From Rotaria macrura (lineage: Eukaryota > Rotifera > Eurotatoria > Philodinida > Philodinidae): a stretch of 64,000 nucleotides of DNA. The stretch is from assembly GCA_900239685.1 (NCBI GenBank), contig OENT01000434.1, positions 1 to 64,000 on the forward strand, given 5' to 3'. Below the pieces are notes generated by a model, which worked only from the letters and a program-made list of their open reading frames with translations, did no database searches and was not told the DNA's origin. The position numbers and the translations under genes were made by a program. Of this stretch, positions 1 to 13,158 are shown piece after piece (the stretch's first letter is position 1; each line of letters opens with the position of its first letter).

Positions 1-107
1 CAATACTGGCTAAAGTTCTACACTAGTAAAATTATAAGGAAAAACAATGAACTAAATGTGATTAGAATCGCCGTATACTAGAGACACAATTATTTTTTTA
101 TTTTTCA

Positions 108-272
108 CTTTCGACATTTTTCCACTTTAATATGTACGTTTCGACATTTTTCCTTTCGACATTTTTCCTTTCGGCATTTTTCCTTTCGATATTTTTCCTT
201 TCGACATTTTTCCTTTCGATGTTTTTTCTTCGCTTTTTCTATTTTCGACATTTTTCCTTTCGACATTTTTCC
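108..272. repeat. 15-bp minisatellite
   Basis: Tandem, slightly degenerate copies of a 15-bp unit close to TTTCGACATTTTTCC, interrupted by short AT-rich pieces near 120-140 and 220-245. Because 15 is a multiple of three, both overlapping minus-strand frames stay open and would encode lysine-rich repeats. I read these as a by-product of the repeat rather than a gene. No conserved flanking structure is visible. Confidence 0.85.
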
Positions 273-1140
273 AGCACACCATTTTAGCAAACATTCGGCA
301 AAAACTCACTTCGGCTGAGATTATGCAACGACATTCAAGTTGAAAATCTTAAAACTAGTTGACAGATTACTATGATTAACATAAACGTTTTTTATCCTCT
401 ATTATATTTTCACGAAATGCAGTTGAGCAACCTATCAGCCTAACTTTCAAAGATCCATGATAAATACTCTTTTTCTCAGTTAATCAAGATAGCGAGACAT
501 AGGCGAGAAGTTTTTAAAAGAGTTGGCATAAGTAATAAAAGCATGATGGCATCGATTATGGCCATCCTGTGATGTGATCAAAAATATCAATTTTCGACTA
601 TCATATCTTTTCTCAATTTGTTGAGTATACTATTCATAGGATTGTCAAAATTGTGTCACATAATCCGAATCTAACTTGAATGAATATAAAAACGATGCAA
701 AATTGATATAAACCATAGCCATGAAAGTTCTAAAACCTCATTAGTTGACTATATAAAACAGATGAACGCTGAGATATAGTTATCGTAATAAAGCCCTTGG
801 CTTAAGTTACTCTGCTCTAATGTTGTACAATGTCATTGACGATCTCATTAACACTGTCGCCATTGCCTTCAAAAATTGCTATTGAGAGTGATTCTCAGAA
901 ATAATTCTTCTAGGTTCCTAATCTAAACAGATAGAGACATCTGGCATATTTTGTTTCTAAAAATCATACCGATTATGTATGTTTAAAAATGATGGCTTTC
1001 AAATCATTTCCTTTATGCTGCGCAGCATTATATCCTACAAAATACTTTTTGTTAAAAGGATACCATATAGATCCTCCTTTTCGAAAAGTACTTCTCTGAC
1101 TTCTATAGCAATGAAACTGTTCCGAACTCTTCTTTAGTAT

Positions 1141-1449
1141 CTACTTTTGTGTTACATCAATAGATGAAGTGTTAGATTCTACGCATACAATCAATTTTCT
1201 GTTGTCTGGGAACAATGGTTGAGGATCTTTCAGAAAAATGTTGCGTTTCTTATGAAAGACAATAAATATTTCAGAAAACGATATATTCTCATTGTAGTGC
1301 ATGCCATAGTGAAAATACTCGTTGACGAGAACTGATGAATACTTATCAGTGGTACTCATGTCGAAGTCTAAGTATTTATGTAAGATAATGGAGTATTTGC
1401 CGACTAGTGTTGGTTGTGTCATGAGTACCTGAGTTATGCTCAATAACAT
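1141..1449 (-). CDS. Unassigned reading frame, possible exon
   Basis: An open frame of 102 codons on the minus strand. Its amino-acid composition looks protein-like (mixed hydrophobic and charged residues, for example FPDNRKLIVCVES near the C terminus), unlike the lysine- or phenylalanine-rich chance frames elsewhere. There is no signal peptide, no obvious membrane helix and no motif I recognise. The frame could be a terminal exon whose upstream part lies at higher coordinates, but no clear partner exon was found between 1450 and 2576. It may equally be chance. A protein-level homology search would decide. Confidence 0.3.
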   Translation of the reverse strand: MLLSITQVLMTQPTLVGKYSIILHKYLDFDMSTTDKYSSVLVNEYFHYGMHYNENISFSEIFIVFHKKRNIFLKDPQPLFPDNRKLIVCVESNTSSIDVTQK

Positions 1450-2576
1450 CGAGAGCTAGATTCGTTTAATTTAAATAAATAAATAATAATAAAAGAAACA
1501 CAATAAATCTAAATAAAATCAGCATGTTACTCTTCATCTATGCTTTTTATGTACAGAGAGTAGTTGAAATTTTTACAATTAGATAATAAAATAAGAGATA
1601 GTAAAAAAGCTGAGTGAGCAGAGTGTCATTTAAAAAAACTTATAATAGTAAGCAATTTTTCTTCATATTGAAAAATGCGATAATGAAGAGTGAGTAAGTA
1701 TCATAAAAAATAGATACATTTTAAACTCATTATTATATTTTTATTAATTAATTTTTAAAAGAAAAGAAATAAACTGTTTGTAATAAATTATACTATCTTC
1801 ACATTATCAAATCCTAGTCAAGTTTTACAAGCGAAGTTCAAACGATATTTTGTGTAATTGATTTTCACAAGGAATTTATGAAGTTTTTTTACTTGTGACA
1901 CAATGCATATGTTTTATCTAATATTTACAATACAAAATCGAATTAATTTGTGTTAAAGTGTTAAACTAGATACCTGCTCGTATTCACGAACGACAATGAC
2001 TCACATGTATAGAGCAGAGGATAAAGTAGATGATATATTAAAGTAATATCTATATTGTTTTTGATTTAGCCAATTCGTTTTTCTTTATTTGATAGCTTCA
2101 ATTTAGTTCTCACTCGGAAGTTCACATGTATTTCGTTAGACATTATTCGAAAATGAAGCAGGAGTACTAAAATTAATATTCAGATCTGTGCCAACGAGTA
2201 AATCTAAAGTGGAAAACGAATGCGAGTTCTCATCAGAGTGCAAAAACAATATTCATAAAAATAGAAATTTACCGAATACTCACACGAGTACTTTGAGTAC
2301 TCATGCTGACAAGTCGTACATCAGTACTTTCACTAGAATGTTCGTTTTATCTGTTTGAATAAACGATCTACTATTTTACCGATTTTTGGTAGATGTATAG
2401 ACTGTAGTCTGCACTATGCAAACAGTTAAATCATCAGTATACCACAATAGCAAGAACCAGATATGGGATACGATTGAATAGAGTTCGATAAAAGAAAAAC
2501 ATATACTTGCATATATCATGCTTTTTCTTGTTAAAATTCAATTGAGTTGTAATTTTCAACGACCCTCTACTTTTAT
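1450..2576. other. Intergenic stretch, nothing seen
   Basis: AT-rich sequence without a credible exon, RNA gene or terminal repeat on either strand. It includes the region just downstream of the stop codon of the RING/TPR gene, so it may hold that gene's 3' UTR. Confidence 0.5.
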
Positions 2577-5500
2577 TTATAAAGTTTGATAGTTATCAAC
2601 AATAAACAAAAGTGAAAGACATTGTTTAGCTTTTGTATGGTCAGGACCAAACGTTTTCTGAACGATTCGATGAGCTTCTGTATAGTATTTTTTCGCTTCA
2701 TCTAATTTGGTCTGTTTCTCGGTTGGATCTTGCTTATGTTTCCCACTTTTTGATTTACTATCCATTTCGTCTACAATTTTCATGCATATATCCCCTAAGT
2801 TTGAATAGACATCACAAACTTCAATGTGATCAACACCTAGTGTAGTTAGTAAGATTTTTAGAGCCTCTTTGACATGTGTATAAGCTGTTTCATAATCTTC
2901 CATCATTGCATAAGCAAGACCAAGAGAATTAAGATAAATTCCATATTTATGATGTCGATCGTTGAACTCTTTTTTGATAATCGTAAGTGCTCGATTAATA
3001 TGACTTACGGCTTGCTCAAAATTACCTAATGAGTAAAAAGAATAAACTTTCGAGTCTAAAATATGAGTTAGCTCTTATTTCAACTAACCAAGTTGATGTT
3101 GAACTTGTCCGATATTGTATAAGATTTCGGCTGCTTCGGAATGTTCAGGTCCAAGCGTTTTTTCAATAGCTGTCAAAGCTTGTTCATACAATTGTAGAGC
3201 ATCTTCGAAATTATTTCTTTTTCGATCGAGATCTGCGAGATTATTGTAGTAGATACCCAATTTGTAATGTCCTTGATCGTGATCAAATGTATCTTGTACT
3301 ATTTTAATTGCTCTTCTATAGAGTACTTCGGCTCCATCGTAGTCAGCTCGTTTCTTTAGTACGAGACCCATGGAATTCAATATTTCAGCTACCTCGATAT
3401 GATTTGGTCCTAATGATTTTTCCAATGTTGCCAGTGCTTCTTTATATGTAGCTTCAGCTGTTTTGTAATCACCTCGCTATTTAAAAAAATAATCACCGTA
3501 AATTGGAACTTTTTTCTTCACTCTGACAATCACAGAACTGAGTAAATTACATGATTTATTTTCATGACTGTACTGTATAAAGAATTTTATTTCAAGGAAC
3601 TTAGTGAACAATTTAGATTCCATCGGTTGGATAGATTCTTTTTTTCCAATCAAATTGTTTGTTTGATTGCCAAATTAGCAGTAGTATTAAGAAAATATTA
3701 ATGTTTAAGTATGAAAATTGCTGGAATTCAGATTCAGCGTTAACTCAAGTTTTTGCGAAAGCCTGACAAATGTAATCAACGTATAAGCAATCTACATCAA
3801 TTTCCAAAACCTGACACTCGTATTGTTGATGAAAGTGGCTTAAAAATATCAGAGTAGACAGCATAAGTTCGTCTAATTGTACTAGAATAGTTTATAATTC
3901 AGTGCTGATCTACACACTTCAGTTCTTGAGTGAAAATGAGATTTCGTTTCATTAAAAAATGTCATAAGTTATTGTCACAATATTAATTTCAAATTGAAAG
4001 AAGATTGGATGTTTTTGAAATCAATTTGATAAAAACTAGATATGGATGTGTGATTTTTATCGTGTACAAGAGAAAAAAAGCTACAAGGAGTCATTTTAGT
4101 ACCAAATTTCTCTGACAACTTTTTTCCCGCCCTCCTATCAAGTTTCCAAATCAGAAAATACAGTTGAATATTAAATTTCTAGAAATTTTATGTTCAATAC
4201 AGCATCAGAATCACTAGCGAAAGCTGGATTATCTATATACATTTACTGTGAAAATCATTAGCCGTACGCAAGTTATTAACTTTCTAATATGAATTTTAGC
4301 TTGATTTTTCGACGAAAGGATCACCTAGGAAACCAGTTAAAATGCCTCCATTTTTTAATAACCTCATTGGATGACTGTAAGGAAACTTTTCAAAAAAATA
4401 TTCGTATTGAAGATTCGATGTACTTTTGATTCCACCTTTTAGGCCGTGAAAATCGCAAATCACTATCATGATTTCTATCAAACGTATTCCGATAATACTC
4501 ATTCGTCTTTCAATTTGAAATGTTTATAAGTTCAGGTTCATATTTACTGAAAAAACAGGGTTTCGAATTCATTGCAAAATTCGGAACCCTTTTAAAGGTT
4601 TATTACATCTATTCGAAACCATCAAAAACGTTTACCGAACATCTTGGAATTCCTTTGATGGGTTTCGTATTTTTGCCCGAAACCTTTCGAAGGGTTTTGT
4701 AGTTTCCACGAAACGTTTTTGGTTTCGGTAATGTGAAAATTTTTGTTTTCAGTGTTGGCATGATGCTTTACTTTTGATTACACTAGTTTGGTTGAGAACC
4801 TTCTCTAAAGTATTTATTTAGTGAATTTTTGCCTATAGTCAATGGGATTCAGGTTTTTCTTTATATTAGTTTATAGGGCATCAGTCAAACTGATGGAGCG
4901 AGAGAACTCTGACTGATTGGCAAAAGGGTGGCATTCTCTGACATATAGACATTCATGATCTACTTGACCTATACGTTTAGTTTTCATTTATGTTTGAATT
5001 ATTCGAGATCTTTGTAACAACTTATTACTTGAATACTGTAAAATATGGTTGAGTGTTTTAGTGAATGAAGATAAAGTTGAACGGATACCGAAACTCCTAT
5101 CATTCATGTTCCTGCCGATGGGTATTCTATCTTGTCTGTGCAGGTTTTGAAGTTATGTTAGGTGTACATGAAATATGAAAGTGTCCCAGGCTTCATGAAC
5201 TAAGCTAAAAGCATACATCTTTAACGAATGGGTTTCTTTCGAGATAAACATGATCCAAGAAACATATACGAGGCGCACGAGTTATTTGTCCGGCACATGA
5301 AATATTTCGCAACTAGTATTTTTATATGCGCTACCATGTTTGACATCTATCAGTCGTCTGTACTCGAATGAACAACATAAACCTTGATCCGAAGATCTAA
5401 AAACTTAGATGGGTACAATATCGAAACATATTGGTTTTTGTGCACTGATAATTATGCTCTTAAATCAAATATGAGTATAGCTAGGATTCCACTGACAACT

Positions 5501-7257
5501 TTGTATACTATCCCGTTCATAGTAGTTTAAGAAAAACTCGTTTCTCTGATTCAGTGTTAATAAATAGCTGAATATAATTTATATGTTTACTAGTGTTTCC
5601 AGATGGATATATTTCTAGAAACTTTCAAAGCAATCGAATATGTAGAATCAATTAATTTTATTTCTAGTTCACGAATGGTTTTTGTTCACTATGATGGTAG
5701 TCTCATATCTAGATGTACAAGTTCTTAACTCATAAAATCGTGGTAAATTCTATAAATCAGTTCGATTGATACTAAAAGTGAGCTTGAACAGTTGAGTTAA
5801 CTCAAAACGAAAAAGAAAACAGAAAAAATGTCTCTCGAGTTATTTTTTCTTGAAATTTTATATTTTTACAATATCACTTGCCTATCTTGAATTCTTTTGC
5901 AGAGCTTGTCAAAATTCTATTTTTGAAAATTCTTCAATCAGACTATTAGTGTTATTCTGACCGGTGTTTTTCTCAATCATTACCTTACGATAAATATCAC
6001 CAATATTTCCTAAATACATTCCAATAGATTCGTGTTGATCACCATAATAATGTTTGGATATTCTCAAGGCTTGTTTCAGATAATCCAACGCTTCGACATA
6101 TTTGCCTTCTTTCTTTAAAAGAATTCCCAAATTATTCATAACATCAGCAACCAATGGATGATTTTGACCATGCACTGATTCTAGTTGTTGCAGTGATTTC
6201 AAATAGAGTTCTTGAGATTCTTCATAATTGCCTTTTTTTCGTAAAATATCTAAGTTGAAATTCGACAAGAATAACATGATCGATAACTTTCATATTGATC
6301 AGATGAACTGTTATCTTACCTGCTAGATTAGCGACGATATCTGACCAAAGACTAGATTTTGTATCAACTATTTCAAGTGCTCTATTGTAAACTGTAATCG
6401 CTTGTTCATACTTAAATTCACAGGAAAAACAAAAAGCATGAGAAAAAGCCATGAAAATCTACTGAACATACATCAGAACATTTCTTGGCAACAAGTCCGA
6501 GACCATTTAAAAGTTCAGCTTTTGTTTGTGATTGATCATTATTTGGCAGAAGATCAAGTGCTTGAGTAAATGTATTCTTAGCTTCCGTATATTTAGCTTT
6601 TTTCAAATGAATTTGTCCTATGACTACAAGCACTTCGATTTGTTGGGGCGCCGCTTTCGCTTTCGAATAAGCTTGAGTGAAGAGTTCAAATGCTTTACCA
6701 TATTGACCGTCACCTTGCTCAATTTTTGCATTGAGAAATACAACATCGAACGAATTTTGTGTACTCTTTATCATTTTCAAACATCGCCGGGCTTCATCAA
6801 ATTCATGCTCTTCATTAAATGCCTTGGCTAAATCGTACAATGCATTATCATTTGCATTTTTCTTTGAGGTATTGCATTGTTTTAGTTTTTGACGTAGTGT
6901 TAATAATTTTTGTTCACGCTGATCCTTAAGCTTCTTTGGAGAATATGAACAAGACTGTTTATGTTTTGCCAAATCAATTCGAGGTATTTTAGCTGGACAA
7001 CCTTGCAGTTTATGTGGACAATCGAATTGAAGATTGTCAACGAAACGTTGAATGACAATGTTTTTCGTTAATGTTTGTTCGGTTAATGCCGATGAACGAC
7101 ATCGAGGGCAGTTGTGGCTCGACTGTTGAAGCCATGATTGAATACATGAAAGACAGAATAGTTGATGACAACATGGAGTTTCTCGTACGTCAGTTAAATA
7201 GTCACAGCATATGCAGCATTCAATTAATATTTGAATTTCATTTTGTGACGCTGTCAT
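2577..7257 (-). CDS. RING / TRAF-type zinc finger / TPR repeat protein
   Basis: Five exons, read from high to low coordinates: 7257-6472, 6410-6320, 6249-5984, 3476-3089 and 3025-2577. All junctions are GT-AG and the phases agree, giving about 659 aa. Residues 14-53 form a C3HC4 RING (C15-x2-C18, C29-x-H31, C35-x2-C38, C50-x2-C53), the signature of ubiquitin ligases. A TRAF-type finger follows (CPHKLQGC, then H and C). From about residue 140 to the end there are tandem TPRs. The later ones are kinesin-light-chain-like, about 42 aa apart, with the repeated pattern LGPNH(I/S)EVAEIL. The third intron is 2507 bp against 61-70 bp for the others, yet the join GDIYRK/RGDYKTAEATYKEAL restores a TPR exactly, so this is one gene. 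The likely role is a ubiquitin-ligase or signalling scaffold binding partners through the TPRs. The start is the ATG just before the RING. Confidence 0.85.
3477..5983 (-). other. 2.5-kb intron of the RING/TPR gene
   Basis: Starts with a GTAATG donor after GDIYRK and ends with TTTAAATAG before RGDYKT. No transposase, RNA gene or clean terminal repeats were found. Around 4560-4735 the words CGAAAC and GTTTCG recur in both orientations, which may be the remains of an inverted-repeat element, but no boundaries can be drawn. Confidence 0.6.
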
Positions 7258-9566
7258 TATGTTTTTTTAAGTACGAATGATATCGAATCCGATTACCTAC
7301 GTGTGCATATATATATATATATACATACACGAAACAGGAATCAGATTTCGTATGTTTTTATGCAAAAACAAAAATGTTCTTCAATGTGAATGAGTAAGAA
7401 GACGAAAAACTCTTACATCATTTGAACAACATAAAGATGAACTAGAAATGTGAAAAGCAACCATCATCTCAAGGTCGAAGTGAAAAGTAATTCATTCTTC
7501 CGTGCGTCTCTATGTTATTGTACGAGCAAAACACACTTCAAATTGTGATTACTTATGGTAACTATTGGCAGAACAGCAAAGAATAATAGCTACGCATGAA
7601 ATGTACTAAGCATGAATCATAGAAAAATAACTACTACGTCGTTGCATTTTGCTACTCGCTCGCAATAGAAATTAATCATCTATCGATGACGTTTTCAACA
7701 ATAACTATCTGGTTTTATTCTAATCAGTACTAGATAGAAATTTCATGCTTTGCTCTGAATTTACTAATCTTTATTTAGCAATGAACAATAAAATTCTCTA
7801 TAACATAAAAAACTTTTAATTAATAATCAATATTCATATTCCACATAATAATTAAAATGCTAAGTTGAGGAGTAAAGCATGATATTCTCATGCCGTTGAA
7901 ATATTATTGACATTAAACGTCTTAAGAAGTTTCTTCTTCAATCGCGATCATTGAAATGGAAGAATATCATGATTTTGAAAAAAAAAAAGAAATAGTAATA
8001 ATTTGAAAACTGATTTGGGTTGAAAATACGAAACCAATTAACTGGCAGCACATTGATTTCATATTCATCAAATTAGTTTTGATTATATTGATAATGTTTC
8101 TGACATGCGGCTCAAATAATCGGTTGTGCGAGGTACAATCAGATTAAAAAAATGTGAGTAAAAATACCAAGTCAAGTGCAAGTATCCAATCATTGATTTT
8201 ATGCATCTTTGAGATGCGACATCTTGTTGACTGTTATTTTTAACATGGATTTACGTTTTGAATCACACGAATGGCTTCATTCGAGTTGATATGCATGCTG
8301 ATAATTAAACAAATGACCAAATTCGACTTGAGATTTTATTATTTGGTAGTTTAATCTGAAACTTTAAACGATGAACATTTTCAGATTCACTACATGATAA
8401 AAACATCAATCTAAAAAAATCCTATTCATTGTTAAAAATGAGATCCCCAGCAGCTAAATTTTACAAACGTCAGCCTTTGAAAAGATTGTTCATGGTGTAT
8501 TTAAGAAATTAGTCTATTAACGTTTGCTTTGAAAATTATAAAAAGTGTAAAAATTTTTTAAACAGCTTGACTCTTCGATTTCGATAATATTATTGCTCGT
8601 ATCAGTTGAACTGATCAAAGGCCAATAATAATTCAGTTCAGTTTTTTCTCATCCCAAGAGATGAACACCTATGAACTCCTACAAAATTCTTAAACATTAG
8701 TTTGATTGATATCATTCTATACAGATCAGCATGTTGAAGTCTACAGTATAAGCCACATTATGTAGTTATATCTCTAGTTTTCGAGCTCGAATTTTTATTT
8801 AAGTTAGCGCTATATAAAACATTATTCACAACTTGGATGTATTGAGCAGTAGGGAAGTCAGTGCCATCATCTGACAGTCTTCATTATAACACGACTATCG
8901 ACCCATTTTTGAGCAGCAATCATTTCTTTCCAAGGCCCAAAATATGAATGTCGAAGTAAAATTATCAAGACAACAACCACAAAAGAAGAGAAACTGTGAG
9001 GTTAGATGTAGTTTTTTATGAACAGTCGATGATAGAGATGCGCTTACATGCATACGTAGTTTTCGTATGAAAGTCATTATATTTTTCTTTTTCATCAAAT
9101 AGAAACTGGCATATGAAACCAAGTTCAAATTGATGGAAAGCCAATCGATTGCTAGCCTATAGTTTCTTCGCTTCGATAATTCAAATAATTAATTGTGCAT
9201 TGATAATAAAAACTATGTGAGGATACGGCAGGTTATTGATTATTCAAGAAATTAATTTTCCATCGATTCGTTATTGACAAATTAAATTTAGAAAAATTAA
9301 TAATTTGAAGTGAACATAATACCACTTAATAACAGAACACATTGGCCGCCTAGGGAATAATGAAAATTTCAGAAGTTCCATGATAACTGGACAGATATGA
9401 AAAAAGTCAGATTTAAAAAAATGAACATCGCTTCTGTCAGAGTAGCTGCCAGAGTCGATTTCGGATATAAATGAAATCGAATGGAAACCATGTCTTCGAC
9501 AGCGAAAAGCGACAGAGAACTTTTATCCCATTAATAAATTTATATAATTAGAGCTTACACGTACAT
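7258..9566. other. Upstream region of the RING/TPR gene, no gene seen
   Basis: No exon-like sequence. It contains an (AT)n microsatellite at about 7308-7322, roughly 50 bp upstream of the RING/TPR start codon. The promoter of that gene should lie here, but no element can be assigned with confidence. Confidence 0.5.
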
Positions 9567-10500
9567 GTGAACCTACTAAAGTGGAAATATGAGCTTTATG
9601 TTCAGCATAAATTTCCACAGGGCGAGTTAGAACACCCTGATAGAAACGATACTTTTCGCCTAGAAGTGGAGCTACTCGGAAAAGAAATTAAAAGGAAAAG
9701 CACAAGTGACATCTCTGAGTCAATTTTATCCTACAAACTGGTTTTCATTCAAAGACTATTGTGAAATAGATTCCCGGAAATGCAACTGCCAAAAATGTAC
9801 TTCGAACACAAGAACACATAAAACGCACCAACACAGTATAAACAATGCAAATGAGGTACCATCTCCAGATGCACATGCTTCGCAACATGCCTTCTACCAG
9901 GATTTCACAGAGGCAAGAGTTTAATTGAAAGACATTGAAGGTACAGGACAAACGTTTTAGCTTTCACAAAAGGATTTTCAACGCTCAAAACTAATAGAAA
10001 CATACGACCGATGTGGATTTTGAGTTGTAGATGTTCCAAATTGGAACTGCATTCGTGGTGCCCATACCGTAGGTGTTGTGTTATAGCAGATGAAGCTGGA
10101 AACTGGGCTCGGGATAACCCTGGCTTTCTTATACTGAACTCAATCTTAAAAGTTGAAAATGTTTCTTCAGTGGTGAAACGTTCGACTTTTTACTGCGAAT
10201 GTCTATCGATGCAAATCTTGTTCAACGAAGTCAACAAAATCTGAGATGCCGTGGCTATGCTCATGTGGAACACATTAGCCATCATCACCACTGTGACTGA
10301 TGTGATTTCTTACTGTGCTCATATGGGAATCCATTTACTGGAGGTTAGTCGTTAGGAGATTTCTTAAGCTACTTTTCTGTAAGCGCTTTCTGTCCAAGAA
10401 ACTGTCAGGCAATGTGAAACAGTGTTTATATTCATTTTCATCTCTATGCAGGGAAGGTACGCAACTCGAAAAATGCTGTTGCTTTTATCTGGGTTTTTAA
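9567..10500 (+). pseudogene. Patchy, possibly decayed coding sequence, unassigned
   Basis: Several moderately long plus-strand frames follow each other (9567-9764, 9706-9924, 10011-10244, 10315-10500) in locally less AT-rich sequence. They switch frame and are broken by stops. One piece is cysteine-rich (around CSKLELHSWCPYRRCC). I do not recognise the family and cannot rule out chance. The pattern would fit an old frameshifted gene. Confidence 0.2.
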
Positions 10501-12354
10501 ATCGTGCCATAGAAATACATAGTTATGAAAAAGTTTGTGTCATTCATTTTCCGACGGGCACATTGATACGTCAATTCTGATTATATAAATGTATAAATAG
10601 GATAAGATTTTTCTTTTGCTTTTCCACCTGAAAAGGTGGCTGGACGTAATTTTTTTCGAATTATTTTTGAAGGCACATGATGGATTCGACGTCCCATTCG
10701 TATTCGAAGTCGAATTAGGCATCTCATGTTCTAGGTCATTGCATATATACATGACAAACATCATATGAAAAATAGGTAACAGTTTTTCAAGTATGTCTTA
10801 AAGCCCTACATCATTTGTATTAATATTATATTAATTATTTGCAAGGGTTTCGTTGTTTAATCATACGGATACCAAGATATATGAAATATGTTGAACCAAT
10901 TTATATTGATCTAGCAGAAATATTGATTCGAACTGTTTCTGTTGTTCAGTTTCTTCTTTCTACAAAGCGATCATTCTAATAACTAAAATTAGCTAGACCA
11001 CAAACAGACAATCATACGAAAATGTATTAGAAAGATTGGTATCGACTAAGACAGCCGTAGTCATTATGATAACGCAAATTATATCGATGAATCGCAACTG
11101 TGCCGTAACAATTTGCAATCAACATTCTCTTCTAATAATTATATGCGATGAATTGAAGATTGATATAAACAACATTTTGATAATTAGTTTGAAATAAATT
11201 GAGAAACTAATAATTTTTCTTGAATTTTCATCAAGATCGAATCACTTATTTTCTCTGTTTATTTCGAAAAACATTTTTCTAGACCTATTGAGAATGTTTG
11301 ACTCATTAAAAGAATGAAGTCTGTCGTAAGCATGAAAAAAGCGATGCTTTTAATGTACATTCAAGTTTTCGATTTCCCTATTTTGATTTTTTAAAAGATA
11401 ATCTGTTCAATCAATATGATGAGCTTATTCAAACGAACAACTAATTTTACCTTACTGTCTTGTTTCTTATGCTTGTCGTTTTTGTAATATTTTTAGAGTT
11501 ATAAAACGTATAGTAAATTTTTTTATTGACTTCGTGATAAGAAAACAAGGGATTAATACAGTTGTGATACATCGATATTTTAGACGGATACGATAGGATC
11601 ATTAACTTCATACAGTCTGTCATGCTTGTAAAACGCAATAAAAAGAACCCTATTCGTTGAGTCATTGATAGTTTTATCTTAAGAAACTATAATTTTCTTG
11701 TATTGGCCCTAGTGTTTACAAAATACCAAGAAACAATGTCATATTCTACTCAGACATATCTGTTTGATATCTCAAACCTAAATATGCTATATCGATAAAT
11801 TATCAATCGGAAAAAACGAATCATTGACTGATTGCCAGAATTCCCTCCTGCAACAGTTGCATACAAACCGAACGATTCTTTCTCAATGATAGCTGAAATC
11901 TAAGTCTGATTTTCGACAAGAAATGGATAATATGAATACGAAAAGAACAGGAAAAAAACGATACTTTTCTCGAGACAAATAAAATGTGCTCTTGACAAGT
12001 CTGATCATGTCAGAAAACAAAGTGACATATCCATATATGTTTTTCAATCAATCCGATGTAACAACGCACCAGATAGGATATGTGTGTATTGATATCGTTA
12101 CACTAACAAATCCTTAATACTTATGTTTAGAAAGATAGGGCAGGGGATGACGAGTCCAAAGCAGTTAAAACACTCATGAACTAATTCTTGAATGAATTTA
12201 TAGTGAAAATTTGAAATAATATCGACCTAACAAATTCATAACTGAGATCCATACGAAAAATCTCATACTACGATACATGACTCAAAGAAAATGTCATCAG
12301 TGGTAATAAGAATGAACAGAATATCACGTTAGCTAAATTTTTTTTTCCGAGACC
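10501..12354. other. Intergenic stretch, nothing seen
   Basis: AT-rich sequence without coding, RNA or repeat signals that I can support. Confidence 0.5.
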
Positions 12355-13158
12355 CTAATGATTATCTTAGGTATTATTGGAACAATATTATCTATTGTTG
12401 TTTTCCTAGAAAAAGTTCCTTGCGAACGAATCCAATCGTAGTTTATTTGTTAGCATGTTCAATAATGACAGCAATACATGTTCTAACTCTTTATTTACAG
12501 TGTACTCGTTACTGGTTGTGGCTTACGTGTATTCAAAATAAACGATATCATACGAAGAGAACACAATTATGTACTCTATGTTACAACAGTACCAACAATT
12601 TCATTTCCATGTTGGGCTGCTTCGATCAATATGCTAGCAGGTATTATGACGCAAGGTTCGGAAATCCTTGGAATTCAATACGACTTGTTCGAATTGCTAT
12701 TTTCGTACAATTATTTTCTCGATTACTATTTATATACCAATCTTTTTTAATCGTACTAGCATAAATGACAATTGTGTTTTGATTGATAACCTGATTAGAA
12801 AATATTATAATTAATTCTTAACACCTTTAGTTTATACTCTAGGCCCACTCGTTCGAATTCTTATATTTGAAGTACGATACGAAATCTTCGATCGATAAAT
12901 CATTATCACCGAAATTCATTATTTAACAAATTAAATTTGTCATATTCTTATTCCTCAACTTATTGTTTTGGGTGCATCGGGTTTATCTTTTGGCATACAA
13001 TATATCTATATTGAGTTGACAAACATAACTCAGAAAGATGCTCTACGATTAGCAATTGAACGTCTACTTGTTAAAATAGTTCGTCTACTTTATCATTGTA
13101 ATTTCCTATGTGCATTATATATTTATTTAGATGTCACATACTGTCAGGAAAGTTGTTA
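12355..13158 (+). pseudogene. Rhodopsin-like seven-helix receptor pseudogene
   Basis: Pieces of a class A GPCR occur in the right order across three frames. TM1 is near 12358-12415 (IILGIIGTILSIVVFL). A TM2-like part follows at about 12423 (NPIVVYLLACS) and a TM3-like part near 12610 (GCFDQYA). The second extracellular loop is near 12735-12800 (PIFFN, then DNCVLIDN), and TM5 follows. TM6 is near 12985 (LSFGIQYIYIELT), and the pre-TM7/TM7 part is at 13040-13158 (ALRLAIERLLVKIVRLLYH). At least three frameshifts and several stops separate them, so no intact receptor can be made. These motifs match the large orphan GPCR family I know from bdelloid genomes. It lies far from other genes and has no intact neighbour copy in the window. 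Confidence 0.7.

Noticed and set aside
108..272. CRISPR array
   Set aside because: The repeats are contiguous with no unique spacers, and the gene structure is eukaryotic.
105..309. Two overlapping lysine-rich minus-strand frames (KMSKGKMSK-type repeats)
   Set aside because: They follow directly from the 15-bp minisatellite, in more than one frame at once, and have no splice or start context.
6532..7280. Plus-strand frames across the RING exon
   Set aside because: Antisense shadows of the well-supported RING/TRAF/TPR exon.
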